Notes: generated by a model from the letters alone, not told the origin. Shown: positions 18,801 through 26,287, counted from the first letter of the stretch. The stretch: 34,881 bases of DNA from Myxococcales bacterium (GCA_009692535.1 SHYZ01000012.1:1-34881); one strand, 5' to 3'. Program-made: numbers and translations.

Positions 18801-19456
18801 CGACCTGCTTCGAGCAGGCGCTCGCCGACGCCCCCGATGACCCCGCACTCAGCGCGCGCCTCGCCGACTGCTATGCCGCGGGTGGTCGCTGGACCGAAGC
18901 CGCCGACACGCTCTGCCGCGCCGGCGCACTCGAACCGCCTGGCAAGCGCCGCGCCGCGCTGCTTCACCACGCTGCCGAGATTCTGCTCGATCGGCTCGGC
19001 GATGAAGAGTCCGCGACCGATCTGCTGCTCGCAGTGCTCGAAAATGTACCTGCGCACGGCGGCGCGGTCCGACGACTCGTCGACCGCTTCTTCGACCTGC
19101 TCGACGCGCCCGGCCTCGTCGAGCTCACGCGCGACGCGGTCGCGGCGGGCTTCCTCAAGCGGCCTGACACGCCACCGGCGACTGCGGCACGCATCGCGGT
19201 CGGCGCCACGCTCGCCGGCGAGTTCGACATCGCCGCGGCCGCGCTCGCCGCACTCGCGCTCGCCGACACCGGCGCGGCGCCGCACCTCGCCGCCGCGCTG
19301 GCCGACGCGCTCGAGCGCCACGAGGACCGCGTCGGTGAACTCGCCGACGCGGCGCAGGCCATCACCACCGCGCCGGGCCCGACGGACGAGCAGCTCCGCG
19401 CCGCACTCGCAGCGCATGGCACCGCTGCGGCGGCGGTGCTCGCCGCAGCGGTGTGA
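12803..19456 (+). CDS. Giant TPR-repeat protein (2217 residues)
   Basis: A very long, Ala/Leu/Arg/Glu/Asp-rich protein with no signal peptide or membrane helix, so probably cytoplasmic. The first 250 or so residues are not TPR-like and match no family I recognise. From about residue 260 to the end it is mostly helix-turn-helix TPR repeats, with signatures such as ALAQFAAAAELAPADARVWDALARAH, AREAYLRAVALDPGYLPAHRFLA and AERALWAAVSLNATHGKAHEAL. Pairs recur at about 34-residue spacing, often with an A-x-x-P ending. An AVPHVAAH repeat (five copies) interrupts the helices near residue 1945. Long TPR solenoids of this kind usually scaffold protein complexes; they are frequent in myxobacteria. The partner is unknown. 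It stands alone between two hairpin- or repeat-bearing gaps. The whole frame is open, so a frameshift is unlikely. Confidence 0.85.
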   Translation: MQDMPDASGAVARLTFSVTQTQGRELLLLADTLLFGWVRVERLELELPARAADLAPATPARDRLRRASVIAAALAIDDAGLEALLALCAPQLGAIGCEELRVRLVDRELDVGARIRAGDRVADLTMAVRLTALEQGVLLTACEPRLYGLLGRPAALLAHELLCAVTGATPPMPGQETPLALPANPAAAVVRALGEVELRPLQSLLEHALPRSGYRLPELTRTRTLGATLTRGRGTLQVGVAAAGTNSVGTSPGEQPADVRDGDQRLLAGDVDGAAIAYRRALARPSDADGGSLAQARLLDLLVSRITAADATAVRAASEASELARGLLARVPDSPIAHLALAALALADGREHEAGLRYERIMAAAEADGSDEVAVRAGLAAARRLTTSDAQRALECCARVFERRPQVTEAAEPLAERLVVQERWTELARLSRRRLAAPLDNRERTREHLRLGELLLTRLGDTTEALAQFAAAAELAPADARVWDALARAHAADHDAAQAVRALDRVAALAAARGDELGEARAHLRSGQLWEGSGDDARAHLRFRRALELVPEDLEALERVARTAGRRGHHVEATGAWSRLLARADAHDPRRGRAVLELARLDADAGRHDDARRRLAELHPTADGLALLASLEERAGRLAEAELALARAVGLAAPGNAQLELDHARVLERLGRRTEAEAALTRGIAQDPGAPAARTAASTLAESAARRGDASAEARWLDIVIGAGGELGDPPDPFVDEPRRLAASTSTAFAAAPSAQSRPFDSTTLALAGPLLRRAELALESGDGAAARRHVTAALAAADAGAPERRRAADLLGRAGDLAGRAELLRALVGEASDDDLRARLLAEASAACLAAGAPPGDALDLARAAMEFTSPTALARLALGEAGWRARSPADVLVAYAEPFPELSPPIAAEHARRVAVALELSERPVEALAAFRQFFRMPAAAGEPLATCYRRAAELERRAGDARAAAALLATAAEDDRTGDSDVTRAELQFRAAELFRKDVVDPAAATVAYEAALRHEHDHLPALDALEASYRASGNAERVATILGRKIAATTRHPERQKALLARLAAHQLDVLGRPDAAREAYLRAVALDPGYLPAHRFLAADGEQRGDDDTARRSLAWLAAEAPEAVLDTAEDRLDERASAFAALARLEHRAGRDDDADRLLDAAFALRPGRGDLLDAKEQLLTDGGRWADVCALLAARAAHASGSAEVATLAVRRARALADGSDDLAAALEVCRDALRGAPHDIALHLLHDELTLRVPTRPTAESPPAHNELTALLDAFAHAPSSAVLVNELEQRLRADGNLLRLAEVYELHAAALDGPNAAPVLSALGTLHAETFDDFELAASYHALAHGRDPAYVPALLALADYHAGAGNLSDAHDLYERSLTAVTSVDERAAIFARLGELALRAGRDVEAATRLDDALAIDPSCTAAWTWREHLLRARGEWDALADHLVARARDDARQDSRSSWLREAAALLDGPLGRAGDSRPVYAAILAIDPTDEFALARSAALDAVGLVGPATTLSTVGRAQLAAPTPTRDPVRSPAAERAHEEELALAAALAREAEGDLASAVAQLERAAALAPDDPRPLTALLRIARARGDHAEEAELLTRCIDHGGNAAERSLLLVERARLLADRLDREPEAWFALREAVALAPTLLSAVQELRRLATTRGEWALVAELLERELDACAPPERAGLHAELGLALEELLEIDGALRHLEQAVMLEPAHRAAQEALTRLRPLAGAVTSPLAAAWPVAAVWPAIAWTAAGTVVPDDEPSALERFADRRRELEAAGEHAELADLLRLRADEVAIPADRAALFFEAARLSMAHLGGAEHAAADLARAVRADPTHPAALDALADLAWQRRDLDHARALYAGLDPRLSVLGADEVLYRRGALALTLGHDDEAERALWAAVSLNATHGKAHEALALLARRRAAGPAAVPHVAAHAVPHVAAHAVPHVAAHAVPHVAAHAVPHVAAHADPVERGERALSEGDATLAATCFEQALADAPDDPALSARLADCYAAGGRWTEAADTLCRAGALEPPGKRRAALLHHAAEILLDRLGDEESATDLLLAVLENVPAHGGAVRRLVDRFFDLLDAPGLVELTRDAVAAGFLKRPDTPPATAARIAVGATLAGEFDIAAAALAALALADTGAAPHLAAALADALERHEDRVGELADAAQAITTAPGPTDEQLRAALAAHGTAAAAVLAAAV
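18623..18742. repeat. 24-bp tandem repeat, five copies, in the TPR gene
   Basis: Unit gccgtaccgcacgtcgcagc plus gcac, starting at 18623, 18647, 18671, 18695 and 18719. Copies 4 and 5 share one T-to-G-class change (gccgtgcc). It encodes AVPHVAAH, a His-rich insertion. Confidence 0.95.
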
Positions 19457-19487
19457 CGCCAGTGCTCGCCGCAGCGGTGTGACGCCA
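19436..19487. repeat. 26-bp direct repeat spanning the TPR gene stop codon
   Basis: Two exact copies (19436-19461 and 19462-19487). The first carries the last codons and TGA of the TPR gene; the second lies just after it. A 26-base unit is tolerated only because it falls beyond the stop. Confidence 0.9.
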
Positions 19488-19540
19488 GCCCGAGGCGCCG
19501 GCTACTCGCACAGTGCGTGCACAGCGTGCACAGCGCGAGA

Positions 19541-19570
19541 TTGCCGCTGGCGACACACCGGGGCTACCAT
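19541..19570 (+). promoter_or_regulatory. Leaderless-type promoter of the PKD lipoprotein gene
   Basis: TTGCCG (19541-19546), 18-base spacer, TACCAT (19565-19570). Only 6 bases separate the -10 box from the GTG at 19577, so transcription should begin at or next to the start codon. Confidence 0.6.
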
Positions 19571-19576
19571 ACCCCC

Positions 19577-21037
19577 GTGCGAAGCTCCCGCGCGTCCCTC
19601 CTCCCTGCCTTCGTGCTTCTTGCTGGCAGCGCCGGCCTCGCCGCGTGCGGCTCCGGTGACGCCCCGCCGAACGAGCCGCCGGTCGCCGCGCTCACCGCGC
19701 TGCCGATTGCCGCTGGCGTCGGACAAGCGGTGGAATTCGACGCGAGCGCGTCTTCCGACACCGACGGCTTCCTCGTCGAATACCGCTTCCTCTTCGCCGA
19801 CGGCTCACCGGGCATCGCGACCGCGTCGGCCCTGCCCACGCACCGCTTCCCGCGCGCCGGCACCTACCGCGTCGTCGTCGACGTGTTCGACGAGCGCGGC
19901 GCCTCCGCGCGCGCCGAGACGACGGTGACGATCTCCGACGAGCCGCCGCCGCCGCCCCCGCCGCGCTGCACCGCCGACCCCGACTGTGGCCCCGGCGAGC
20001 GTTGCGAGGATGGCAGCTGCGTCGTCGCACCGACCTGCGACGAGCGCACGCCCTGCCCCGAAACGCTCTTCTGCTCCAACGGCATCTGCGTCTGCCCCGA
20101 GTCGCTCGCGCTCTGCGGCGGCCTCTGCATCGACCTCGCGTTCGATCCGCAAAACTGCGGCGCGTGCGGCGCGGTCTGCGCCAACGGTGCGAGCTGCACC
20201 AACGGTCGCTGCGACGACGCGCCCGGCTGCCCGCCCGACGCGCCGCTTTTCTGCCGAGACTTCGGCTGCATCGACCCGCGCTTCGATCCGTTCAACTGCG
20301 GTGACTGCGGCGTCTTCTGCCCGACCGGCATCTGCGACGGCGGCGCCTGCTTCCGCGATCCCCCCGGCACCGTCCTCGGCCTGCTCGGACGCGGCCCCTT
20401 TAGCAACATCCGCGGCATGACCTACATCGCCGGCCGCTTCTTCCTGCTCACCGGCCGACGCTTCGTCGAGTTCGACCCGTTCTCCGGCGTCGAGATCGGC
20501 ACCTGGTTCATCGAGAACGAGAGCCAGCGGCGCGCGATAGGCCTCGCCGCCATCGCCAACGCTAGCGGCGAGGTCGACCTCCTCACCGGCGCCTACGATC
20601 GCTTCGGCGATCCGTTCACCGCGCTCGACCTCGAGCGCTACGACGAGTACAGCGGCGTGAACGATCTGATCCCCGAGCTCGGCGGCGCCATGGCCACCGA
20701 CGGCCGCACCCTCTGGATCTACCTGAACTCGCGCCGTGAGCTCGTCGAGCTCGACGCCGAATCGCTGATGCCGATCTCGCGCCGCACCGTCGAGGGCGCG
20801 ACCGACGACGACTGGTTCACCGACCTCGCGCTCGACGGCTACGGCGGTCTCTGGGCGGTGCGCCCCGAGCTCTTCATGGGCACCTTCCCCGCGCGCATGG
20901 TGAAGCTCGACCTCGCCTCCGCCAGCTTCGTCCTCGAGGTCGCGCCGCCCGATCCACTCGGACTCGGCGGCGTCGTCCTCGTCGATGGGCAGCTCTATGG
21001 CGCAGGCGAAGGCGGCACGTACATCATCGCGCCGTGA
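19577..21037 (+). CDS. PKD-domain, Cys-rich lipoprotein with beta-propeller-like C-terminus
   Basis: A 486-residue lipoprotein. The GTG at 19577 is chosen because the signal peptide (basic start, hydrophobic core, lipobox GLAAC, Cys24) begins there and it is placed 6 bases after a -10 box; an ATG 60 bases upstream would come before that promoter. After the lipidation site comes a PKD-like domain (about 30-115: PPVAALTALPIAAGVGQAV, DASASSDTDGFLVEYRF, THRFPRAGTYRVVVDV). A Pro run leads into about 130 residues with some 26 Cys in EGF-like or myxobacterial Cys-rich modules (QNCGACGAVC, FNCGDCGVFC). The last 220 residues look like a beta-propeller or YVTN-like sensor fold with repeated aromatic/Gly turns. 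It is likely on the outer-membrane surface or in the periplasm. The role is unknown, perhaps ligand binding or adhesion. Confidence 0.8.
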   Translation: MRSSRASLLPAFVLLAGSAGLAACGSGDAPPNEPPVAALTALPIAAGVGQAVEFDASASSDTDGFLVEYRFLFADGSPGIATASALPTHRFPRAGTYRVVVDVFDERGASARAETTVTISDEPPPPPPPRCTADPDCGPGERCEDGSCVVAPTCDERTPCPETLFCSNGICVCPESLALCGGLCIDLAFDPQNCGACGAVCANGASCTNGRCDDAPGCPPDAPLFCRDFGCIDPRFDPFNCGDCGVFCPTGICDGGACFRDPPGTVLGLLGRGPFSNIRGMTYIAGRFFLLTGRRFVEFDPFSGVEIGTWFIENESQRRAIGLAAIANASGEVDLLTGAYDRFGDPFTALDLERYDEYSGVNDLIPELGGAMATDGRTLWIYLNSRRELVELDAESLMPISRRTVEGATDDDWFTDLALDGYGGLWAVRPELFMGTFPARMVKLDLASASFVLEVAPPDPLGLGGVVLVDGQLYGAGEGGTYIIAP

Positions 21038-21060
21038 CGTTCGACGACGTTCGCGCGCCG

Positions 21061-21089
21061 TTGACACGGTGTGCCGCCCCTGCTGAGAT
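21061..21089 (+). promoter_or_regulatory. Promoter of the TatT-like lipoprotein gene
   Basis: TTGACA (21061-21066, a perfect -35), 17-base spacer, TGAGAT (21084-21089). The -10 is a poor match. The AAGGAGG ribosome binding site at 21100-21106 sits before the ATG at 21114. Confidence 0.5.
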
Positions 21090-21113
21090 TCGGGCGCCCA
21101 AGGAGGGCTGCCC

Positions 21114-22004
21114 ATGAAGACGATCCTATTTATTGCCGCCGCTGCACTGCTCGCCGCGTGTGGCGCCGGTGCTCAGGGGGTGGGACAGGCCATCCGTCGC
21201 ACCCCGCTCGACGCTGCCGCGCAGGCGCAGCGTCAGCAGCACCTCGAAAGCAGCGAAGCCGCGTGGGCCGATCGCCTCGACGAGATCAAGCTGCGCGCCG
21301 CGATCGCCGGCTGGGAGGGCGCGGTCGGTATCCAGGATGACGACCACGAGAGCGCGGCTCGGCTCGCGCGCGCGTACTACCTGCTCGCCGACGGGCACCT
21401 CGTGTTCGACGCGGCACGCCGCGACGAGTTCCTAAAGGCGCACGAGTCGGGGATGAAATGGGCCGAGCACGGCATGCTCGCGATCTCGCCCGAGTACGAG
21501 AAGCGCCGCCGCACCGGCGCAAAGATCGAGGACGCGATCATGAAGCTCGGCCGCGACGCGGTCCCGCTCCTGTACTGGTGGGACGTTAACCTCGGCAAGT
21601 GGGCCAAGGCGCAGGACATCGCGACGGTGCTCCAGCACAAGGACCGCATCTACCGCGTGATGAGCCGCGTCGCCGAACTCTGGCCCGACTACTTCTACGG
21701 CGCGCCGGATCGCTACTTCGGTGGCTACTTCGCCGTCGCGCCGTCGTTTGCCGGCGGCGATCCGCAGAGGGCGAAGGCGTTCTTCGAGGCCTCACTCAAG
21801 CTGGCGCCGAACTACATCGCGACGCACGTGCTCATTGCCGATCTGCTCGCGCCCAAGCTCTCCGACGGGCGCGCGCTCGCCGAGCGCGAGCTCAAGTGGG
21901 TGCTCGAGACGCCGGCCGACATCATCCCCGAGGTCACGCCCGAGGCGACGATCGAGAAGAAGAAGGCCGAGAAGATCCTCGGCGAGCTCGACGACCGCTT
22001 CTAG
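21114..22004 (+). CDS. TatT-like (TRAP T-component family) TPR lipoprotein
   Basis: A 296-residue lipoprotein: short signal, lipobox LLAACG with Cys16. The mature part is all helical, TPR-like. Marks resembling the TatT/Tp0956 family are the ARAYYLLADGHLVFDAAR segment, the Trp-rich PLLYWWDVNLGKWAKAQD segment, and FGGYFAVAPSFAGGDPQRAKAFFEASLKLAPNYIATHVL near the end. In Treponema, TatT forms a periplasmic trimer that works with the TRAP binding protein TatP. No TRAP permease (DctQ/DctM) or binding-protein gene is nearby, so it is an orphan and the substrate is unknown. It has its own promoter and a strong AAGGAGG ribosome binding site. It could be a generic periplasmic TPR lipoprotein. Confidence 0.7.
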   Translation: MKTILFIAAAALLAACGAGAQGVGQAIRRTPLDAAAQAQRQQHLESSEAAWADRLDEIKLRAAIAGWEGAVGIQDDDHESAARLARAYYLLADGHLVFDAARRDEFLKAHESGMKWAEHGMLAISPEYEKRRRTGAKIEDAIMKLGRDAVPLLYWWDVNLGKWAKAQDIATVLQHKDRIYRVMSRVAELWPDYFYGAPDRYFGGYFAVAPSFAGGDPQRAKAFFEASLKLAPNYIATHVLIADLLAPKLSDGRALAERELKWVLETPADIIPEVTPEATIEKKKAEKILGELDDRF

Positions 22005-22018
22005 GCGGCGCACGCCGC
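22005..22018 (+). terminator. Tight hairpin after the TatT-like gene
   Basis: gcggcg and cgccgc flank two bases directly after the stop codon. The loop must open to about four bases. No T tract. Weak candidate. Confidence 0.25.
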
Positions 22019-22027
22019 GCCGGCGCA

Positions 22028-22055
22028 TTGACGCTCAGGGGCCTGTGGTTAGTTT
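22028..22055 (+). promoter_or_regulatory. Promoter of clpB
   Basis: TTGACG (22028-22033), 16-base spacer, TAGTTT (22050-22055). The AAGGAGG site (22067-22073) lies 12 bases before the ATG at 22086. No sigma32-like heat-shock sequence and no HrcA-type CIRCE inverted repeat is seen. Confidence 0.45.
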
Positions 22056-22085
22056 GGCACCGACCCAAGGAGGCGCGAGGCGACC

Positions 22086-24638
22086 ATGCGGACCGACCGG
22101 CTCACGATCAAGGCACAGGAGGCCCTTGCCGACGCGCGCGACCACGCGGGCGGCAAGGGGCACTCCGAGCTCGCGCCCGAGCACCTGCTCCTCGCGCTGC
22201 TCGATCAGCGGGAGGGCGTCGTGCCGCGCCTGCTCGAGCGGGTCGGCGCTCGCGCTGGGAGCGTCGGAGCGGCGGTTGAACGCGCGCTCGACAGTCTGCC
22301 GGTTGTGCGCGGTGCCGCGCTCGAGGTCACGCTCTCGCGGCGGATGCGCGAGCTCCACGACGGCGCGACGCGCGAGGCGGCGGCGTTCAAAGACGAGTTC
22401 GTGTCGACCGAGCACCTGCTGCTCGCGATGGTCGAGCGGGACGTCGGACCCGTCACCACGATCTTGCGCGAGGCGGGCGTCACCCGCGCCGCGCTGCTCA
22501 CCGCGCTCGGTGAGGTACGCGGCACGCAGCGCGTCACCGACGCTGATCCCGAGGGGAAATACCGCGCGCTCGAGCGCTACTGCCGCGACCTCACGCAGGC
22601 GGCGCGGCGTGGGGCGCTCGATCCGGTGATCGGGCGCGACGAGGAGATCCGCCGCACGATGCAGATCCTCGCGCGGCGCACCAAGAACAACCCGGTCCTC
22701 GTCGGCGAGGCGGGCGTCGGCAAGACTGCGATCGTCGAAGGGCTCGCGGCGCGCATCGCGGCGGGCGACGTGCCCGAGTCGCTCGCGGGCAAGCGCCTCC
22801 TCGCGCTCGACCTCGGCGCGCTCATCGCCGGCAGCAAGTACCGTGGCGAGTTCGAGGACCGGCTCAAGGCGGTGCTCAAGGAGATCGAGGCGGCGGCCGG
22901 CGAGGTCGTGCTGTTCATCGACGAATTGCACACGCTGGTCGGTGCTGGCGCGGCGGAGGGCGCGGTCGACGCAGCCAACCTGCTCAAGCCGGCGCTGGCG
23001 CGCGGCGAGCTGCGCTGTATCGGCGCGACCACGCTCGACGAGTACCGCAAGCACGTCGAGAAGGACAAGGCGCTCGAGCGGCGCTTTCAGCCGGTGCACG
23101 TCGGCGAGCCGTCGGTGGCCGACACGGTCTCGATCCTGCGCGGGCTCAAGGCGCGCTACGAGGTGCACCACGGCATCCGGATCCGCGACGGCGCGCTGCT
23201 CGCCGCGGCACGGCTCTCGGCACGCTACATCCCGTCGCGCCAGCTGCCCGACAAGGCGATCGACCTCGTCGATGAGGCCGCCTCACGGCTGAAGATGGAG
23301 ATCGAGTCGACGCCCACGCCGCTCGACACGCTCGAGCGACGCATCGCCTCGCTCGAAGTGGAGCGCACCGCGCTGGCGGACGAGCGCGACCCAGCGTCGG
23401 CAGCGCGGTTGCCCGAGGTCGTCGGCGAGCTCGCGTCGCTTCGCGAACGGGCGGCGGCCGGGCGCGCACAGTGGCAGCGCGAGCGAGAGTTCATCGCCAC
23501 GCTGCGCGCGATCAAGCAGGAGATCGAGACCGCCAAAGCCGAGTCGGAGCAGGCGCAAAAGCGCGGCGAGTTTTCACGCGCCTCCGAGCTGCGCTACGGC
23601 AAGGTGCCCGAGCTCGAGCGCCGTCTCGCCGCCACCGGCGAGGAGTTGGCGGCAGCGCAGGGTGGTCAGGCGTTCCTGCGTGAGGAGGTCACCGAGGAGG
23701 ACATCGCTGGCGTGGTCGCACGCTGGACCGGCATCCCGGTGGAAAAGCTCGCCGAGCAGGACAAGGAGAAGCTGCTCCGGCTCGAGGACCGGCTGCGCGA
23801 GCGCGTGGTCGGACAGGATCGCGCACTCGCCGCGGTGGCCGCCGCGGTGCGAAGGTCGCGCGCCGGGCTCAAGGATCCGCACCGCCCGATCGGCTCGTTC
23901 CTCTTTCTCGGACCGACCGGCGTCGGCAAGACCGAGCTCGCACGCACGCTGGCCGATTTCCTGTTCGACGACGAGCAGGCGATGGTGCGGATCGACATGT
24001 CCGAGTACATGGACAAGCACACCGTGGCGCGGCTGATCGGCGCGCCGCCGGGATACGTCGGCTACGACGAGGGCGGCCAGCTCACCGAGGCGGTGCGGCG
24101 ACGCCCCTACTCGGTCGTGCTGTTCGACGAGGTCGAGAAGGCGCACGCCGACGTCTTCCACCTGCTGCTCCAGTTGCTCGACGATGGCCGGCTCACCGAT
24201 GGCCAAGGACGGACGGTCGACTTTGCGAACAGTGTCGTGATCCTCACCTCGAACGCCGACCCGGCACGGCTCGGGGAGATTTTTCGGCCGGAGTTTCTCA
24301 ACCGGATCGACGAGACGATCGTGTTCGAGGCGCTCGGGCGCGAGCACCTCGAGCAGATCGTCGAGATTCAGCTCGGCAGGTTGCGCACGCTGCTCGCGGA
24401 GCAGCGCCTCTCGCTTGCGCTGACGCCGGCGGCCCGCACGCTGCTCGCCGAGAAGGGGTGGGACCCGGCGTTGGGCGCGCGGCCGCTCAAGCGGGCGATC
24501 CAGCGTCACCTCCAAGACCGGCTCGCGCTCGCGCTGCTCTCGGGCGAGCTCGAGCCGGGCGCCACTGTGTTGGTCGATGCGCGCGGCGACGAGCTGGTGC
24601 TGGGCCAAGCCCCCAACGCTGCACCGCACGCTGCCTGA
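22086..24638 (+). CDS. clpB: ClpB disaggregase (Hsp100 AAA+ ATPase)
   Basis: An 850-residue cytoplasmic chaperone that pulls polypeptides out of aggregates with DnaK/DnaJ. Order: N-terminal Clp repeat domain (about 1-145); first AAA+ domain with Walker [10 protein letters not shown] (about 207-215) and Walker [16 protein letters not shown]; the coiled-coil M domain (about 400-520, rich in Arg/Glu, with [14 protein letters not shown]); second AAA+ domain with Walker [10 protein letters not shown] (about 609-617), pore loop GYVGYDEGG, Walker [12 protein letters not shown] and arginine-finger [11 protein letters not shown]. The first half aligns in length with E. coli ClpB. After TSN the usual 20 or so residues before FRPEF are missing, a real deletion in the second AAA+ domain. 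The tail is slightly extended. The DnaJ-like gene follows by 9 bases. Confidence 0.96.
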   Translation: MRTDRLTIKAQEALADARDHAGGKGHSELAPEHLLLALLDQREGVVPRLLERVGARAGSVGAAVERALDSLPVVRGAALEVTLSRRMRELHDGATREAAAFKDEFVSTEHLLLAMVERDVGPVTTILREAGVTRAALLTALGEVRGTQRVTDADPEGKYRALERYCRDLTQAARRGALDPVIGRDEEIRRTMQILARRTKNNPVLVGEAGVGKTAIVEGLAARIAAGDVPESLAGKRLLALDLGALIAGSKYRGEFEDRLKAVLKEIEAAAGEVVLFIDELHTLVGAGAAEGAVDAANLLKPALARGELRCIGATTLDEYRKHVEKDKALERRFQPVHVGEPSVADTVSILRGLKARYEVHHGIRIRDGALLAAARLSARYIPSRQLPDKAIDLVDEAASRLKMEIESTPTPLDTLERRIASLEVERTALADERDPASAARLPEVVGELASLRERAAAGRAQWQREREFIATLRAIKQEIETAKAESEQAQKRGEFSRASELRYGKVPELERRLAATGEELAAAQGGQAFLREEVTEEDIAGVVARWTGIPVEKLAEQDKEKLLRLEDRLRERVVGQDRALAAVAAAVRRSRAGLKDPHRPIGSFLFLGPTGVGKTELARTLADFLFDDEQAMVRIDMSEYMDKHTVARLIGAPPGYVGYDEGGQLTEAVRRRPYSVVLFDEVEKAHADVFHLLLQLLDDGRLTDGQGRTVDFANSVVILTSNADPARLGEIFRPEFLNRIDETIVFEALGREHLEQIVEIQLGRLRTLLAEQRLSLALTPAARTLLAEKGWDPALGARPLKRAIQRHLQDRLALALLSGELEPGATVLVDARGDELVLGQAPNAAPHAA

Positions 24639-24647
24639 CGCAAGCTG

Positions 24648-25481
24648 ATGCAGGACCTCTACAAAATCCTCGGCGTCGCCGAACAGGTGTCGGACGCCGA
24701 CCTCAAGAAGGCGTACCGCGACCTGGCTCGGCGCTTTCACCCCGATCGGCACGCAGGGGACAAGGCGAAGGAGTCGCGTTTCAAAGAGGTGTCGGCCGCG
24801 TACCAGGTGCTCTCGGACCCGCGGGCGCGCGCGGAGTACGACGCACGCCGGCGCGGCGGCAGCGGTGCCGCACCGTTCGGCGCGGGTGCGGGAGCGACGT
24901 CGGCGACGCTCGATGATCTGCTGCGCGATCTGTTCAGCAGCGCGGGCGGTGGTCGCGGGCCGTTCGCTGGCAACCCCTTCGGCGGCAGCCCGTTCGGCGG
25001 ATCACCCTTCCCGCCGGGCCCGTTTCCCGGCGGTGGCAGCGCGGGCGCACGACGCCGACCGAGCGTACGTCGCCGCCCCGAGCGCGAAGCGGGCGCTGGC
25101 AACGTGCCCGGCGGGATGCAATCCGAGCCCACGCCGACGACCGAGCCAGCGCACGACGGCACGCCGCTCGAGCGCCGCGGCGACGACCTGTTCCTCGACG
25201 TCGGGCTCACCGTCGAAGAGGCGATCCTCGGTGCGCGCGTGGAGATCCCGACGCTGGCGGGCAAGGTCGCGCTCACCATCCCGCCGGGTACATCGAGCGG
25301 CAAGAAGCTCCGCCTGCGCGGCAAGGGCATCGACGGTCGCGGCAACCTCTACGTCACCACGCAGATCGTCGTCCCCACCGAGGTCGACCCGCGCTGCCAC
25401 GAGCTCCTGCGCGAGCTCTCCCGACTCGCCCCGGTGCGCCCACGCCGCTTCGGCAAGCCGCCCGACGGACGCGAGCCGTAG
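24648..25481 (+). CDS. DnaJ-family co-chaperone with one C-terminal domain (CbpA-like)
   Basis: A 277-residue J-domain protein. The J domain (residues about 4-68) has YKILGV, helix II KKAYRDLARRF and the HPD tripeptide at 31-33 that stimulates DnaK. A Gly/Phe-rich region follows (FAGNPFGGSPFGGSPF), then a basic linker (RRRPSVRRRPERE). There is no CxxCxGxG zinc finger. Only one beta-rich CTD is present (LFLDVGLTVEEAILGARVEIPTL, then LTIPPGTSSGKKLRLRGKGI), so it is shorter than DnaJ or CbpA, which have two. The ATG is 9 bases after clpB, with a weak ribosome binding site, so it is probably co-transcribed and may hand substrates from DnaK to ClpB. The organism's main DnaJ is expected elsewhere. 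Confidence 0.88.
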   Translation: MQDLYKILGVAEQVSDADLKKAYRDLARRFHPDRHAGDKAKESRFKEVSAAYQVLSDPRARAEYDARRRGGSGAAPFGAGAGATSATLDDLLRDLFSSAGGGRGPFAGNPFGGSPFGGSPFPPGPFPGGGSAGARRRPSVRRRPEREAGAGNVPGGMQSEPTPTTEPAHDGTPLERRGDDLFLDVGLTVEEAILGARVEIPTLAGKVALTIPPGTSSGKKLRLRGKGIDGRGNLYVTTQIVVPTEVDPRCHELLRELSRLAPVRPRRFGKPPDGREP

Positions 25482-25490
25482 CCGAGTCCT

Positions 25491-25508
25491 CGTCGGCGGA
25501 GCCCGACG
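25491..25508. terminator. Hairpin between convergent DnaJ and hydrolase genes
   Basis: cgtcgg (25491-25496) and ccgacg (25503-25508) around a 6-base loop, in the 29-base gap between convergent genes. It could end transcription from both sides. No T tract. Confidence 0.4.
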
Positions 25509-25510
25509 GT

Positions 25511-26287
25511 CTAGCCCTGCGTGACTTGCCGTGCGACGAAGTCGGCGACGTCGTGCGGCGCGTCGACGTGGACGAAGTGGCCGGCACCAGCGAGCGTGGT
25601 CACGGGGCACCCGGCCGCCTCGAGGCGCGCGCTGTCCGCAGCGCTCACGTAGGGCGACGCGCTGCCGCGCAGACACGCCGTCGCAAGTCGCCCCCCCTCG
25701 ACGGCGCGCCAGAGGTCGCGTGCGTTCACCACCGGATGCAGCGCGGCGAGCGCGGCGCGATCGATGCGCCAGCCGACGCGACCCGGCGTGCGCGTAAGCG
25801 ACATCAGCAGCCACTCGACCAGCGCCGACTCGAGGCCAGCGTCAATCAGTGCGGCGCGCATCAGCCCAACCGACTCGGCCACCGCCGGCGCGCGGAGCAG
25901 CGCCTCGAGCACACGACCGCTCGCCAGCGCAGGCAGCGTGATCGGCCCCGGGGCGATGTCGAGCAACAGCACGCGCGGCACCACGTCGGGCGCGAGCAGG
26001 TGCGCCGCGAGTCCGACGCGCCCGCCGAGTGAGTGCCCGACGATGGTGACCTGTGCGCCGCCGAGCTCATCGAGCACGGCGCGCGCGAGCGTGTCGAGGT
26101 CGGCGCCAGGAGCGAGCGGCGGAGCCTCGCCGTGACCAGGCAGGTCGAGCACGCGCAGCGTGAGGTCGGGCCGAAGTGCGCCGACGCTGCGGGCGAGCGA
26201 GAGCAGGTTTCTCCGCGAGCCCAGAAACCCGTGGAGCAGCACGACCTCGCGCTGACCATCCCCCACGCGCGTGACGCCGAGCGCCAT
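25511..26287 (-). CDS. Alpha/beta-hydrolase fold esterase (YbfF/ABHD11-like)
   Basis: A 258-residue cytoplasmic hydrolase. The ATG at 26287 is chosen: a GGGAG tract lies 11 bases upstream and the fold starts straight after. Upstream GTG codons (26299) abut that tract and are less likely. Family marks: oxyanion-hole HGFLGS (His19-Gly20), DLPGHGEA, the nucleophile elbow GHSLGG (Ser86) and a catalytic His in GAGHFVHVD (His237). The acid is probably Asp in the C-terminal half. A helical cap lies at about 110-190. The compact size and the HG-LGS form suggest YbfF or MenH-like esterases, but substrate is unknown. It is divergent from the MshEN-like gene. Confidence 0.85.
   Translation of the reverse strand: MALGVTRVGDGQREVVLLHGFLGSRRNLLSLARSVGALRPDLTLRVLDLPGHGEAPPLAPGADLDTLARAVLDELGGAQVTIVGHSLGGRVGLAAHLLAPDVVPRVLLLDIAPGPITLPALASGRVLEALLRAPAVAESVGLMRAALIDAGLESALVEWLLMSLTRTPGRVGWRIDRAALAALHPVVNARDLWRAVEGGRLATACLRGSASPYVSAADSARLEAAGCPVTTLAGAGHFVHVDAPHDVADFVARQVTQG

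Noticed and set aside
17207-19417. A 736-codon minus-strand frame opposite the TPR gene
   Set aside because: Rich in Arg and Glu with no fold or start signal; a shadow of GC-rich coding DNA. The plus-strand frame has clear TPR repeats.
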